41,911 bases of DNA from Akkermansia muciniphila (lineage in GTDB: Bacteria > Verrucomicrobiota > Verrucomicrobiia > Limisphaerales > SIBE01). A model generated the notes under the pieces. The model ran no database searches. It had not been told where the DNA came from and worked only from the letters and a program-made list of their open reading frames with translations. A program made the position numbers and the translations under genes. The DNA lies in NCBI GenBank assembly GCA_945861765.1, contig CAMAWP010000018.1, positions 1 to 41,911 on the forward strand, in the 5' to 3' direction. Shown here piece by piece: positions 32,317-41,524 of the stretch. Position 1 is the stretch's first letter, and each line of letters opens with the position of its first letter.

Positions 32317-32531
32317 CGGAGTTTGCGGGTGCGATTAAAAGTGTCGGTCACCGAAGCCGTCGTAGCGCGGAGTTGCACTCTGCCGTATCGCGGATTTGCA
32401 ATCCGCAGCGCTTCGACTGCTCCGATACCGGCCCCGTGTTCGAGGGCTGGCCGAATGCAATTCGGCGATACGGCAGAGTGCAACTCCGCGCTACGTTTGT
32501 CCGGCGCTTTTAATCGCACCCGGAGTTTGCG
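32317..32531. mobile_element. 193 bp MITE-like element with 11 bp target duplication
   Basis: The element spans 32328-32520. Its ends are perfect 14 bp inverted repeats (ggtgcgattaaaag at 32328-32341; complement at 32507-32520). It is flanked by an exact 11 bp direct repeat, cggagtttgcg (32317-32327 and 32521-32531), as left by transposase insertion. Inside are perfect 30 bp inverted arms (32362-32391 and 32465-32494) carrying GTAGCGCGGAGTTGCA, and two small hairpins between them. It encodes nothing. A 44-codon frame from 32210 runs into its left end and stops there; with the element and one target copy removed that frame continues. 32011-32316 and 32532-32640 have no other credible gene. Confidence 0.8.
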
Positions 32532-32640
32532 ACGGCAATTCTCAATTTGGATCGGGAGGCAGAGCTCGTGTTGGGTAATGGAAAAAGTGTCAGGAAATCG
32601 ATACTTCTCGGCTCGGGAATTCCGCCGATTTCCCCCCAGC

Positions 32641-34299
32641 TTACCGCACAACCATTTGCGAAAACGGGAAGACGTAAGCCTGAAGAAAAACTAAAATTCC
32701 GACCAAAATAGCCAACACAATACTGTGGAAGAAAACGTACCGGAGAATGGCGCCTTCGTGTCCGTACCAATTCGTCGCAGTGCTGGCGACGACAATGCTT
32801 TGTGCGTCCACCATTTTGCCCATCACGCCTCCGGAACTATTCGCGGCGGCCATCAAGATCGGGCTTATTCCCGTCTGTTCGGCGGTGATCTTTTGCAGGC
32901 TGCCGAAGAGGACATTCGAGGCCGTGTCCGATCCAGTGAGCGCTACCCCGAGCCAGCCCAGTAAAGTGCCAAAGAATGGGTAAAGAACTCCCGTTTTAGC
33001 CAACGCCATTCCGAGGGTCGCGTCGGTTCCCGAATACTTAGTGACATAGCCAAGTGCTAGCATGGCAGCGATGGTAATAAGCGAATAACGCACTCGCACC
33101 AAAGTCCGCCAATAAGTCCGGAACATTTCTTTTGGGGAAAATCCCATGATGAAACCTGCGATAATGGCAGAAACCAGAATTCCACTGCCTGTCGCCGAAA
33201 GCCAGTTCAGCTTGAAAATTGCTTCTTCGGGTTTGGTCGGCTTTTCCGGAGTCGGCGGCGGAACCACCGGCGGGGTGCGCACTACGACGCTGTGAAGGTT
33301 GCTCACTTTGAACTCGGGCGCGGAAATGTCGTTAAGTGCCTTCTTGACCTGAGGCACACCCCACCAGAAAACCAGAACACTCAACAGCACCCAAGGCACC
33401 CAGGCTTTCGTGATTTCTGATCGGCTGTAGGCCGGCTGAGTTTGCGCATCGGACTCGTCCGCAGTGTTGCCTAAACTCCATCTGTCTTTGGGCCTCCAAA
33501 CCTTGAGCAACGCGCCAAGTGCTGCCATCGAGCACATGGCGGCGACAATATCGACGAGCCATGGGCCATGAAAATTTGAAACGAGAAATTGAGGAACCGC
33601 AAAGGCAACACCCGCGACCAAAGCAGCAGGCCAAACACCGAGCATTCCCCGGAAGCCTGCAAAAGCCCAAACCACCCAGAATGGAACGATCAACGAGAAA
33701 AATGGCAATTGCCGTCCCACCATGGCCGAGAGCTTCATCATATCGATTCCAGTGACGCCACTGAGAGCAATGATCGGTGTGCCCAAGGCTCCGTAGGCCA
33801 CCGGAGCTGTGTTCGCGATGAGCGAGAGACCCGATGCGGCGAGCGGCTTAAAGCCTAGCTGGATTAGGATTGCCGCGGTCACAGCTACCGGAGTTCCGAA
33901 TCCCGCAGCTCCCTCGAAAAAGGCCCCAAACGAGAACGCAATAAGAATGACTTGAATTCGCGGATCGGGAGCGAGGGTTGCCAGACTGCTGCGCAAAATG
34001 GTGAACAGCCCTTTGTCAACGGTGAGCTGGTAAAGAAAGATGAGATTGAGGATGATCCAACCAATCGGAAACAACCCATAAGCCGCACCATAGAGAGTGG
34101 TCGCACCAGCGACTTTCGCGGGCATCTGGTAGGCGAAAATCGCAATGACCAAGGCAACCACAAGCCCTATCAAAGCGGAATAGTGAATCTTGATTTGTAA
34201 CAGCGCGATCGAGCTCAGCAGCACAACGACGGGCACTGCCGCAATAAGGGTGGACAATAGCGGGTTACCGAGCGGGTCATAATTCTGGAGCCATTGCAT
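32641..34299 (-). CDS. L-lactate permease family transporter (LctP)
   Basis: 552 residues with about 12-14 membrane helices, matching the lactate permease family (LldP/LctP/GlcA), proton symporters for lactate and glycolate. Visible family features: an early N-terminal helix set, the central loop F-F-E-G-A-A-G-F-G-T-P-V-A-V-T with its conserved glycines, L-G-W-L-G-V-A-L-T-G-S-D-T-A-S-N, and A-A-N-S-S-G-G-V-M-G-K-M in the C-terminal part. The length is normal. It is divergent from the HUMPS/alcohol dehydrogenase operon across 34300-34524, so it probably imports a hydroxy-acid or sugar-acid used by those enzymes. No lactate dehydrogenase genes are adjacent, which leaves the substrate open. Confidence 0.9.
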   Translation of the reverse strand: MQWLQNYDPLGNPLLSTLIAAVPVVVLLSSIALLQIKIHYSALIGLVVALVIAIFAYQMPAKVAGATTLYGAAYGLFPIGWIILNLIFLYQLTVDKGLFTILRSSLATLAPDPRIQVILIAFSFGAFFEGAAGFGTPVAVTAAILIQLGFKPLAASGLSLIANTAPVAYGALGTPIIALSGVTGIDMMKLSAMVGRQLPFFSLIVPFWVVWAFAGFRGMLGVWPAALVAGVAFAVPQFLVSNFHGPWLVDIVAAMCSMAALGALLKVWRPKDRWSLGNTADESDAQTQPAYSRSEITKAWVPWVLLSVLVFWWGVPQVKKALNDISAPEFKVSNLHSVVVRTPPVVPPPTPEKPTKPEEAIFKLNWLSATGSGILVSAIIAGFIMGFSPKEMFRTYWRTLVRVRYSLITIAAMLALGYVTKYSGTDATLGMALAKTGVLYPFFGTLLGWLGVALTGSDTASNVLFGSLQKITAEQTGISPILMAAANSSGGVMGKMVDAQSIVVASTATNWYGHEGAILRYVFFHSIVLAILVGILVFLQAYVFPFSQMVVR

Positions 34300-34524
34300 A
34301 TGCTGACAGTTGCTTGTTGGCCACAGGTTTTATCGAGAGAGCTCAGCCAAAACAACTGAATTGTGACTCGGGGAATGTCCATCGAAGCGGCAGCACATTT
34401 CGTTTCAGATCTGAAAACGTGTTTGCATCCGAGCTTCGCATTGGTACAAATACTGGCCTTGAATCTCCTGAATCAATCATTGTGATGCGAAACGCCGCAT
34501 GAATACGATTTACCCGGAACCTCA

Positions 34525-35241
34525 TTGAAACCAATTGTTCAAATCTCGTTAGACCTCACCTCGATTCCCGAAGCTTTGGAAACGGCGGCCATGGCGTTGC
34601 GCGCGGGCGTCGATTGGCTTGAGGCCGGAACGCCATTGATCATCGCGGAGGGCATGAATGGAGTCCGTGAATTGCGCAAAGCTTTTCCACAAACTCCGAT
34701 CGTAGCCGATTTGAAGACCATGGATGGCGGCTGGCTCGAGGCGGAGATGATGGCTAAGGCCGGCGCAACCCAAGTCGTTGTGATGGGTCAAGCGCATCGT
34801 GAAACCGTGGAATTGGTCGTTCGCGCCAGCGCGGACTTCGGAATCGAAGCCATGGGCGACAATCTCGGCATGCCGGACGCGATTGAAGGAGCCCGTATCT
34901 TGGCGGATCTTGGCTGTCATTACATTATCCATCACATCGGCTACGATTACCGCACAGTCCGACGCCGACGCGGCCAAGGCGCGCCGAGTCCGCTGGACCA
35001 ATTGACGGAAGTGGTCAATGCAGTCGCCGTGCCGGTGCAAGCCGTCGGAGGTTTGACACTACAGCAAGCGATTGACACTCCACGTTACGGCGCGCCGTTG
35101 GTTGTACTGGGCGCGCCTTTGACCATTGACGCGAACGCTTTTCAAACTGCCGCGGGCGATCTGGAAGGAGTGCTTCGCGAGATTTGTGCAAAAGTCCACG
35201 CCTACGGTGATGTGCCTGTTGGAAAGGAAAATCGTTTATGA
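34525..35241 (+). CDS. HUMPS-family protein (3-keto-gulonate-6-P decarboxylase / hexulose-P synthase-like)
   Basis: 238 residues in the orotidine-phosphate-decarboxylase superfamily. The active-site set is present: V-D-W-L-E-A-G-T-P-L-I near residues 29-39 and the catalytic D62-x-K64-x-x-D67 in A-D-L-K-T-M-D-G-G. The superfamily includes 3-keto-L-gulonate-6-phosphate decarboxylase and 3-hexulose-6-phosphate synthase, and sequence alone does not decide between them. It is slightly longer than both (about 210). The start is a TTG (no ATG is available before the conserved part), with GGA about 9 bases upstream. Its stop overlaps the next ATG by four bases (ATGA), so the two genes are coupled. 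Confidence 0.75.
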   Translation: MKPIVQISLDLTSIPEALETAAMALRAGVDWLEAGTPLIIAEGMNGVRELRKAFPQTPIVADLKTMDGGWLEAEMMAKAGATQVVVMGQAHRETVELVVRASADFGIEAMGDNLGMPDAIEGARILADLGCHYIIHHIGYDYRTVRRRRGQGAPSPLDQLTEVVNAVAVPVQAVGGLTLQQAIDTPRYGAPLVVLGAPLTIDANAFQTAAGDLEGVLREICAKVHAYGDVPVGKENRL

Positions 35242-36281
35242 ACTCGACCATGCCCGGATTAGTGAACTATGGCGCGGCACCCGGCAGCGTTGAACTGCGC
35301 GAGGTTCCCACTCCCGCCATAGGTGACAAAGACATTCTTCTTAAAGTGGAAGCCGTCAGCATTTGTGGAAGTGATTTGCACCAATGGCTTGGCGGCATGA
35401 GCTGGAAGGTGAACTATCCGTGTATTCTTGGCCACGAATTCGGCGGAACAATAGTGCAGGCCGGTCGAGAAGTGAAGCGATTCAAAGAAGGAGGCCGCGT
35501 GGTCAGTGAAACCGCCGCCGTCATTGACGAGTATTCGCCTTATACTCGGAAAGGATTATACAACCTCGACCCAAATCGTCTGGGCTTCGGTTATGGCGTG
35601 GACGGCGCGATGACCCAGTACGTGAAAGTGCCTGAACGTTGCTTGCACTCGATTCCTGACGACTTGCCTTTCGAGAAGGCTGCGCTCACGGAACCGTGTT
35701 CGGTCGCTTACAACGCGGTTTGTGTCAATGGCCGGATTCGACCCGGCGATCACGTGCTCGTCATTGGTCCAGGCCCAATCGGACTCCTGTGCGCCCTGAT
35801 GGCGAAACTCAGCGGCGCAGGGCATTTGATCGTCAGTGGATTGCCCGCCGACGCTCAGCGATTAGCGGTCGCGCGTCAACTGGGCGCCAACGCCACTCTG
35901 GAAGGGAATGTGCTCGATTACATCAAAGATTTAGGCGACGGATTCGGCGTCGATGTGGTGATCGATGCGACCGGAGTGTCGGCCAGTTTCCAATTGGCGA
36001 TGCAAGCGGTCCGGCCGGCCGGCCAAATCGTGAAGGTGGGTTGGGGACCGCAGCCATTGGGTTTCAGCATCGATCCGTTGGTGCAGAAGGCCGTCACGTT
36101 GCAAGGAAGTTTTTCACATAACTGGCCCATTTGGGAACGGGTCATTGGCATGATTGCCTCTGGCCAGGTTAACCTAGAGCCCGTGATGAATCGAGTTGCG
36201 CCATTGGAAGATTGGGAAGAATGCTTCACCAGAATGCATGAAGGGAACTATGTGAAAGCTATTCTGAAACCGAACGGTTGA
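35238..36281 (+). CDS. Zinc-dependent alcohol dehydrogenase (MDR) lacking the structural zinc site
   Basis: 347 residues of the medium-chain dehydrogenase family, closest in pattern to sorbitol/threonine dehydrogenases that oxidise a secondary alcohol with NAD(P). Catalytic zinc ligands are C43 (S-I-C-G-S-D-L-H), H66-E67 (G-H-E-F-G-G) and the later E-P-C-S-V motif. The nucleotide loop is V-L-V-I-G-P-G-P-I-G-L-L. The structural zinc lobe, normally four cysteines after the G-R-V strand, has none here (E-T-A-A-V-I-D-E-Y-S-P-Y-T). The ATG overlaps the upstream stop, so it is translated together with the HUMPS-family gene and likely works on a connected substrate. Confidence 0.85.
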   Translation: MNSTMPGLVNYGAAPGSVELREVPTPAIGDKDILLKVEAVSICGSDLHQWLGGMSWKVNYPCILGHEFGGTIVQAGREVKRFKEGGRVVSETAAVIDEYSPYTRKGLYNLDPNRLGFGYGVDGAMTQYVKVPERCLHSIPDDLPFEKAALTEPCSVAYNAVCVNGRIRPGDHVLVIGPGPIGLLCALMAKLSGAGHLIVSGLPADAQRLAVARQLGANATLEGNVLDYIKDLGDGFGVDVVIDATGVSASFQLAMQAVRPAGQIVKVGWGPQPLGFSIDPLVQKAVTLQGSFSHNWPIWERVIGMIASGQVNLEPVMNRVAPLEDWEECFTRMHEGNYVKAILKPNG

Positions 36282-36383
36282 CTCGAAATCCTCAAGCCGA
36301 AACAATGATGCAGCAACGACCGACCCGTTTGGTTTTAAGCTCTTGCCCTTTTTAACTGCAAACATTCGTTTGCGCTCCTGACC

Positions 36384-37283
36384 ATGCCACTATCTGCCTT
36401 CCCCAAATGCTTTCTGGATGCTCTTTGCGTGCGCCGTGATATGACGGTGGATCAGTGGATCGACCTCTCTCTTCAGTTCGACGTGGACGGACTCGAATTC
36501 TACTGGGGATTTACACCAGAGGACAATCCAAGCGAATGGGAACGCCTTCGCAAGAAGGTGGACCAGCAGAAGCGTTCGATTCCAATGATGTGTTATTCCT
36601 CGGATTTTACGAAATCAGCGAAGGAGCAACGCCAGGAGGAGATCAAGCGACAGCAATGCGCCATTCGAGCCACCGCCGGTCTAGGCGCGCAGTATTGCCG
36701 AGTGCTCTCTGGCCAACGACGACCAGAAGTCAGCCGTGATGAAGGCTTGAAGTGGGTGCAGGAATGCATCCTCGAACTGCTTCCCTACGCCGAAGCTCAC
36801 CACGTGGTGTTGATCATCGAGAATCATTACAAAGACGGCTTCTGGAAATATCCAGAGTTTGCTCAGAAGATGGACGACTTCCTCGAGTTGATCGCGGGCA
36901 TTCCCGAATCGAAATGGTTTGGCGTTAATTACGATCCTTCAAATGCAATGATTGCTGGAGATGACCCCATTCAATTGCTCGAAGCCGTGAAGCACCGGGT
37001 CAAGACGATGCACGCGAGCGACCGCTATTTCGAGGGAGGCACTTTGGAGGACCTTCGACAGATCGAAGCCCAACCCCAGACCGGCTACGCGAACATTCTT
37101 AAGCATGGAGTCGTTGGCCGAGGTCTGAATGATTACGACCGGATCTTTTCGATTTTGAAGGGCGTTGATTTCCAGGGCTGGATCTCCATCGAAGATGGAC
37201 CTGATCCGGACACCGGGGTGCAGGACATAGCTGACTCGGCCCGGTTTCTGCGCGCCAAGATGAAGCAGTTCGGTCTGCCTTAG
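36384..37283 (+). CDS. Sugar phosphate isomerase/epimerase-type TIM barrel
   Basis: 299 residues of the xylose-isomerase-like TIM-barrel (AP_endonuc_2) superfamily. Visible features: strand 1 with F-L-D-A-L-C-V, D-G-L-E-F-Y-W-G-F, the metal-ligand strand H-H-V-V-L-I-I-E-N-H-Y, N-Y-D-P-S-N-A-M, K-T-M-H-A-S-D, and G-W-I-S-I-E-D-G near the C-terminus. Members isomerise or epimerise keto-sugars, or dehydrate inosose-like compounds. It follows the dehydrogenase by 102 bases on the same strand, so the three genes probably form one catabolic unit fed by the divergent permease. The exact substrate cannot be read from the sequence. Confidence 0.75.
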   Translation: MPLSAFPKCFLDALCVRRDMTVDQWIDLSLQFDVDGLEFYWGFTPEDNPSEWERLRKKVDQQKRSIPMMCYSSDFTKSAKEQRQEEIKRQQCAIRATAGLGAQYCRVLSGQRRPEVSRDEGLKWVQECILELLPYAEAHHVVLIIENHYKDGFWKYPEFAQKMDDFLELIAGIPESKWFGVNYDPSNAMIAGDDPIQLLEAVKHRVKTMHASDRYFEGGTLEDLRQIEAQPQTGYANILKHGVVGRGLNDYDRIFSILKGVDFQGWISIEDGPDPDTGVQDIADSARFLRAKMKQFGLP

Positions 37284-37316
37284 CCAGACGGTTCGCAAGC
37301 GAATGGCGCAAAAGCT

Positions 37317-38816
37317 CTAAATATCCGTGAACCTGCCGGTCGAATCGCCGAACCGTTCCACCCCTTCCACGCCCAGCTTATCCAGCAGGCCCACGAAGAA
37401 ATTGGACATCGGCACACCTTTTTGTGCAGGCAAGGAGCCATTGCCGCCGCGGTTCGTGGGCGCAAGCATGGGATCGCGGAGGGGTTGGGCGTTGACGTAA
37501 CGGCCCGGGTTGAGCGCGCCGCCGCCGCCGCCGACCACCAGCGTGGGCAGATTGTAGTGCGTGTGGCTGTTGGAATCGGAGTTGCCAGCGCCGTACATGA
37601 GAATGGAATTGTCCAGCACTGAAGTGCCGTCGGCGTCCTTGGCTTCGTCCAGTTTCTTGATGAACTTGGCGAAGCGCTGCATGTACCAGTACTCAATTTC
37701 GCCCATCCACGCGAGATTCTGTTCCGGGGTATTGCCGGAGCGATTTTCGTTGTTCTTGTAGTGCGACGTTGAGTGATGGCCGCCCCGTTGGCCAAGCCAG
37801 GTAAACGTGCGGTCGTCGCCGTCACGGGCCAGGATGATGGAGGCGATGCGCGTGGAGTCGGTCACGAACGCCAGATACGCCATTTCCAGCATGATGTCCA
37901 TCCGGTCACCAAAGTCGCCCGGCGTGCCCGTCGGCGCTTCGACGCCCGGATCCGGCACCGCGCCGAATGTTTCGACCTTGCCGATGCGTTGTTCGACTTC
38001 GCGGACACTGGTGAGGTATTCATCCAGTTTTTGTTTATCGCTGAAGCCAAGGTCGCCCTTGAGAGCTTTGGCGTCTTCCAAAACGAAATCCAGAACCGAG
38101 CGACGCTGTTCCTTCCGCATCGCTAAATTAGCTTTACGCTCTTCCGGAGAACCCGCCCCAAACAGCCGTTCAAATACAAGCCGAGGGTTCGGCTCGGGCG
38201 GATTCGGTGTTGTGGGGGAACGCCACGAAATATTGTACTCGTACTCACAGGAATAGCCGCTGTCACAATTGCCAGTCTTGCGGCTGCCGTCGCTGATCAA
38301 CTCCAGGGACGGGAACCGAGTCAATTGCCCGATATGCTGGGCCAGCACCTGATCAATGGAGACGCCCGCGTGGATGTCCTTTTCGGATTTGGCGACGCGA
38401 GTGCCGGTCAGCCAGACACCGGGAGCGCGGGCATGGTCACCGCCGCCGTCGTTGAGCACCCGCCCATCCGGCGTGGTATAGCGGGCCACGGCGCAATCAT
38501 GATCGAGGTTCGCGAACACTTGGAGTTTGTCCTTGAATGCGGCCAGCGGTTCATGCGTCTTGCCCAGTTGGAAATCCTTCCCCTCCCCAACCGGATGCCA
38601 CAATTTCAGGTTCACTCCATTAGGATGGTACAAAAACGCCGTGCGCACAGGCATGCCGGTGGCCGTGGTAGCGGGCCGCGAAAGTTTCGACGCCGCGGAG
38701 AGGCGAGGGATGAGGGACTCGAACATCGGCAGTGCAAGGGCGGCGCCCATCCCGCGCAAAAACCGCCGACGCGTGAATTGAGGACCGCGGACCCGTGGGC
38801 GAAGTAGTGTGTTCAT
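37317..38816 (-). CDS. DUF1552 protein, Tat-exported
   Basis: 499 residues of DUF1552, a family found in Planctomycetes, Verrucomicrobia and relatives next to DUF1592-type cytochromes. A twin-arginine signal, T15-R-R-R-F-L-R-G, precedes a hydrophobic stretch (A-A-L-A-L-P-M-F). The body has the family's R-T-A-F-L-Y-H-P-N-G-V-N, S-I-D-Q-V-L-A-Q-H and S-I-L-M-Y-G-A-G-N-S-D-S-N-S-H-T-H motifs, where an alkaline-phosphatase-like or sulfatase-like fold has been suggested. No haem site is present. It overlaps the upstream DUF1592-type gene by four bases (ATGA), so the two are translationally coupled and probably exported to act as a complex. Confidence 0.85.
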   Translation of the reverse strand: MNTLLRPRVRGPQFTRRRFLRGMGAALALPMFESLIPRLSAASKLSRPATTATGMPVRTAFLYHPNGVNLKLWHPVGEGKDFQLGKTHEPLAAFKDKLQVFANLDHDCAVARYTTPDGRVLNDGGGDHARAPGVWLTGTRVAKSEKDIHAGVSIDQVLAQHIGQLTRFPSLELISDGSRKTGNCDSGYSCEYEYNISWRSPTTPNPPEPNPRLVFERLFGAGSPEERKANLAMRKEQRRSVLDFVLEDAKALKGDLGFSDKQKLDEYLTSVREVEQRIGKVETFGAVPDPGVEAPTGTPGDFGDRMDIMLEMAYLAFVTDSTRIASIILARDGDDRTFTWLGQRGGHHSTSHYKNNENRSGNTPEQNLAWMGEIEYWYMQRFAKFIKKLDEAKDADGTSVLDNSILMYGAGNSDSNSHTHYNLPTLVVGGGGGALNPGRYVNAQPLRDPMLAPTNRGGNGSLPAQKGVPMSNFFVGLLDKLGVEGVERFGDSTGRFTDI

Positions 38817-41359
38817 CGTGTGCTTCCATTGCCCGACTGCCGAGACTCGCTCGGCGCCGGGACCGTGTTGCTCTCTGCCACTGCGCCAGGAGCGGAACCA
38901 TTCCGTCGCATTTGAAAAGGCGCTGACTCGATTATTCCCATCAATAACGCCGAAAATCTACCGTTTTCTTTGTCCAACCGCTCGACCACTTGATCCACCG
39001 ATTCCGTGTCGTAATATTCCACACCTCGGCCCAGCGCGTAAGTCATTAGTTTTTCCGCTAGGCAACGATAAAAATCCTTTCGGTGGTTGGTCTTCAGTAT
39101 CTGCCTCAACTCGCGCACCGACTTGAACTCCTCGCCGCTCGCCAGCTTGCCTGAGCTGTCGATTGGCTGACCATATTCCGTCTCTCGGTATAATCCCATG
39201 GCGTTGAAATTATCAAGCCCGAACCCGATCGGATCCATCAGCTTGTGGCAGGAGGCGCACAGGGGATCCTGGCGATGTAACTCCAGCGATTCCCGGAATG
39301 TCGGCTCATGGTCCTTGATCTTACCAGCCGCCTGCTCAATTCCGGGAACATCAGGCGGCGGATCGTGCGGCCGCAGCCCCAGTATGTTATCGAGCACAAA
39401 CACTCCCCGCTTGACCGCAGAAGTGCGGTTCGCGCCGGAAGTCACCACTAACACGCTGCCATGCGTCATGACACCACCCCGAGGGCTGTCCTCGGGCAGC
39501 GTGACCAACTGCATCGCCGACCCCTTGACGTCCGGAATGCCGTAGTAATCTGCCAGGCCCTCATTGAGGTAGGTATAGTCGCCCGCGATGATTTCCAGAA
39601 TGCTGCGATCCTCCTTCACAATGCGGTCGAAATACATTGTCGTCTCGTCCTTCATGGCTTGACGGATGGCAGCCGTCAGCATGGGTTTGGCGGCGGGCTT
39701 ACCTTCCCGCTTGAGCACCTCCGTCTCCACGATCGTCCATTTCATCACATTCCGGGTTTGCAGCCATTGCCCGGAAAAATTCTCGATCATCCGAGCGGCA
39801 AATCTATGGTTCGACATCCGTTTGATCTGGCCGTCCAGGTTCTTGCGCAACTCCCCCTTGGCCGCGAGATTCAGCAACTCGTCATCGGGCATGCTCGACC
39901 AGAGAAAATAGGACAGCCGACTCGCCAGCGAATACTCGTCAATCAGAGACCAAGGCTCGCCCGGTTTAGCCGCCACGGTCCGTGTGACTCGAAACAGAAA
40001 ACGCGGGGAACAGAGCACCTTCGCCAGCGACGGCTTCACGCTGTCGTCAAACAGTCCGGTCTCCCTGTAACGCTGTTCTATCTCTCCCGCGAGACGATTC
40101 AGAGTCGGCTCATCCAGCGGGCGGCGAAACGCCCGCAACCCGAAAGCCGCCACACCCTGCCGGATGTAATCCCGTAATGCCTCTGCCGCCGCTGGAGCAT
40201 CGTCTTTGGCGAAAAACCGCCGAGCCTCCAAAGTCGGCTGGGCCGTGATGCGAAGATGAGTGATTTTCAACTGCGGTCCTGACGGCGGACCCGCTCCTCG
40301 TCCGCCTCCGCGTCCGGCGGGGAGAGCGCCCGGCACTGTCACGTTGATCTTGAACATGTGCGGCTCAATGCTCCACAATCGGTCGAAGGCAAACTCGTAT
40401 TTCTTCGGATCGGCGGTGAAATCCCGTTCCAGCAACACTTCCAGTGGAGCAACACCGGACTGCTCAGCGACAACAAAGTGGCAAATGTTCGTCGCGATGC
40501 CGGTTCTCGCGGTGTCGTTCGTCGCCGGCGTTCCGCCCATCACTTCGATCTCGAATACCACCCGGAACGAGCCGGGATTCTTGTTGCGATAGGCAAACAC
40601 GACCTCAGGCGATCCGCTGAACGACAGCCGGTCCCCGCCAGCGTTGTTGTTTCCCCGGAACGCGCTGCCCGGAACCTCGAACTCGCGGCCTCTTTCCGAC
40701 GGAAACGCGCCATCCAGCGAGACTTCGGCAGCCTTCAAATACTTTTCCAAAATCAACGGCGACATCGTCAGCAAATCGGCGATGTTGTCCAATCCCAGGC
40801 CAGCGGCGTCCGGCGGAAACTCGTCGTCCGTGTTGTAATCCACTCCCAAAAGCTCGGCGATGGTATTGCGGTACTCCAACCGGTTCAGTCGATGAATCGT
40901 CACCCGGCCGGGATCGGGATTGTTCCGATCGATTCCGAACGCCCCGTACTTGATCCAGTCCGTGAGTTGCTTCTGCTGTGCTTCGCTTGGCCTCGGTTTG
41001 CCCGGCGGGGGCATCACTCCCGCCCGCACGTTTTTCATGACCCCAAGCCACTGCCCCTTGTGGGCGATTCTGTCTGCATCGTCCTTGAACCCATCCAGCG
41101 ACATGTTCCCCTTATTCGCTCCGTCGGCATGACAGTCGAAACAAAATTGTTCGAGAATCGGCTGGATGTCCCTGTGAAATTCCTCGGCAGCCCCGGAGGC
41201 ACTCAGCGCGGAAGAGCCAGCCGTCGGCAATGGCTGTGGCAGCGGGACGGCTGCTACCAACTGGATCGCTAAAGGCAGAGAACCCGCGATAGCCAAGATC
41301 AACAACGGGCGAACAGACGCGATCGATCTGCCTAGTTTGCTACAAAATCGTTGCGTCAT
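38813..41359 (-). CDS. DUF1587/1592/1588/1585-type planctomycete cytochrome
   Basis: 848 residues with an N-terminal export signal (L-L-I-L-A-I-A-G-S-L-P-L, 19-38). First comes a PSCyt1-like haem site, C73-F-D-C-H77, in an I-L-E-Q-F-C-F-D-C-H context. Next are DUF1587 (H-R-L-N-R-L-E-Y-R-N-T-I), a carbohydrate-binding-like middle domain, DUF1595, DUF1592 (S-L-A-S-R-L-S-Y-F-L-W-S-S-M-P-D-D-E-L), DUF1588 with a second haem-type site C701-A-S-C-H705, and DUF1585 at the end. These large periplasmic proteins are common in carbohydrate-degrading marine and soil Planctomycetes/Verrucomicrobia and are thought to be redox enzymes, but no substrate is established. It is the first gene of the pair with DUF1552. 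Confidence 0.9.
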   Translation of the reverse strand: MTQRFCSKLGRSIASVRPLLILAIAGSLPLAIQLVAAVPLPQPLPTAGSSALSASGAAEEFHRDIQPILEQFCFDCHADGANKGNMSLDGFKDDADRIAHKGQWLGVMKNVRAGVMPPPGKPRPSEAQQKQLTDWIKYGAFGIDRNNPDPGRVTIHRLNRLEYRNTIAELLGVDYNTDDEFPPDAAGLGLDNIADLLTMSPLILEKYLKAAEVSLDGAFPSERGREFEVPGSAFRGNNNAGGDRLSFSGSPEVVFAYRNKNPGSFRVVFEIEVMGGTPATNDTARTGIATNICHFVVAEQSGVAPLEVLLERDFTADPKKYEFAFDRLWSIEPHMFKINVTVPGALPAGRGGGRGAGPPSGPQLKITHLRITAQPTLEARRFFAKDDAPAAAEALRDYIRQGVAAFGLRAFRRPLDEPTLNRLAGEIEQRYRETGLFDDSVKPSLAKVLCSPRFLFRVTRTVAAKPGEPWSLIDEYSLASRLSYFLWSSMPDDELLNLAAKGELRKNLDGQIKRMSNHRFAARMIENFSGQWLQTRNVMKWTIVETEVLKREGKPAAKPMLTAAIRQAMKDETTMYFDRIVKEDRSILEIIAGDYTYLNEGLADYYGIPDVKGSAMQLVTLPEDSPRGGVMTHGSVLVVTSGANRTSAVKRGVFVLDNILGLRPHDPPPDVPGIEQAAGKIKDHEPTFRESLELHRQDPLCASCHKLMDPIGFGLDNFNAMGLYRETEYGQPIDSSGKLASGEEFKSVRELRQILKTNHRKDFYRCLAEKLMTYALGRGVEYYDTESVDQVVERLDKENGRFSALLMGIIESAPFQMRRNGSAPGAVAESNTVPAPSESRQSGNGSTR

Positions 41360-41524
41360 GGTTTATAGACATTTCCTTTTCAAGGCGGACGCCACCATAG
41401 CGATCCAAAGCGATGGACACCAGAAAAATGCCCATCGAATCCTGCGGCGCCAGGGTTGCTCTAAAGTCCGATAGGACCTGTGATCGATTAGAATGACGTC
41501 CCCGATGCGGCGGCTCATTTTTGT

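Noticed and set aside
37284..37316. TTCGC-AA-GCGAA hairpin between the epimerase and DUF1552 genes as a shared terminator
   Set aside because: Five-pair stem with a two-base loop and no T-tract; too weak to call.
40358..41272. Plus-strand open frame of 304 codons opposite the DUF1592-type gene
   Set aside because: Antisense shadow of a conserved cytochrome; codon bias of the real gene keeps it open.
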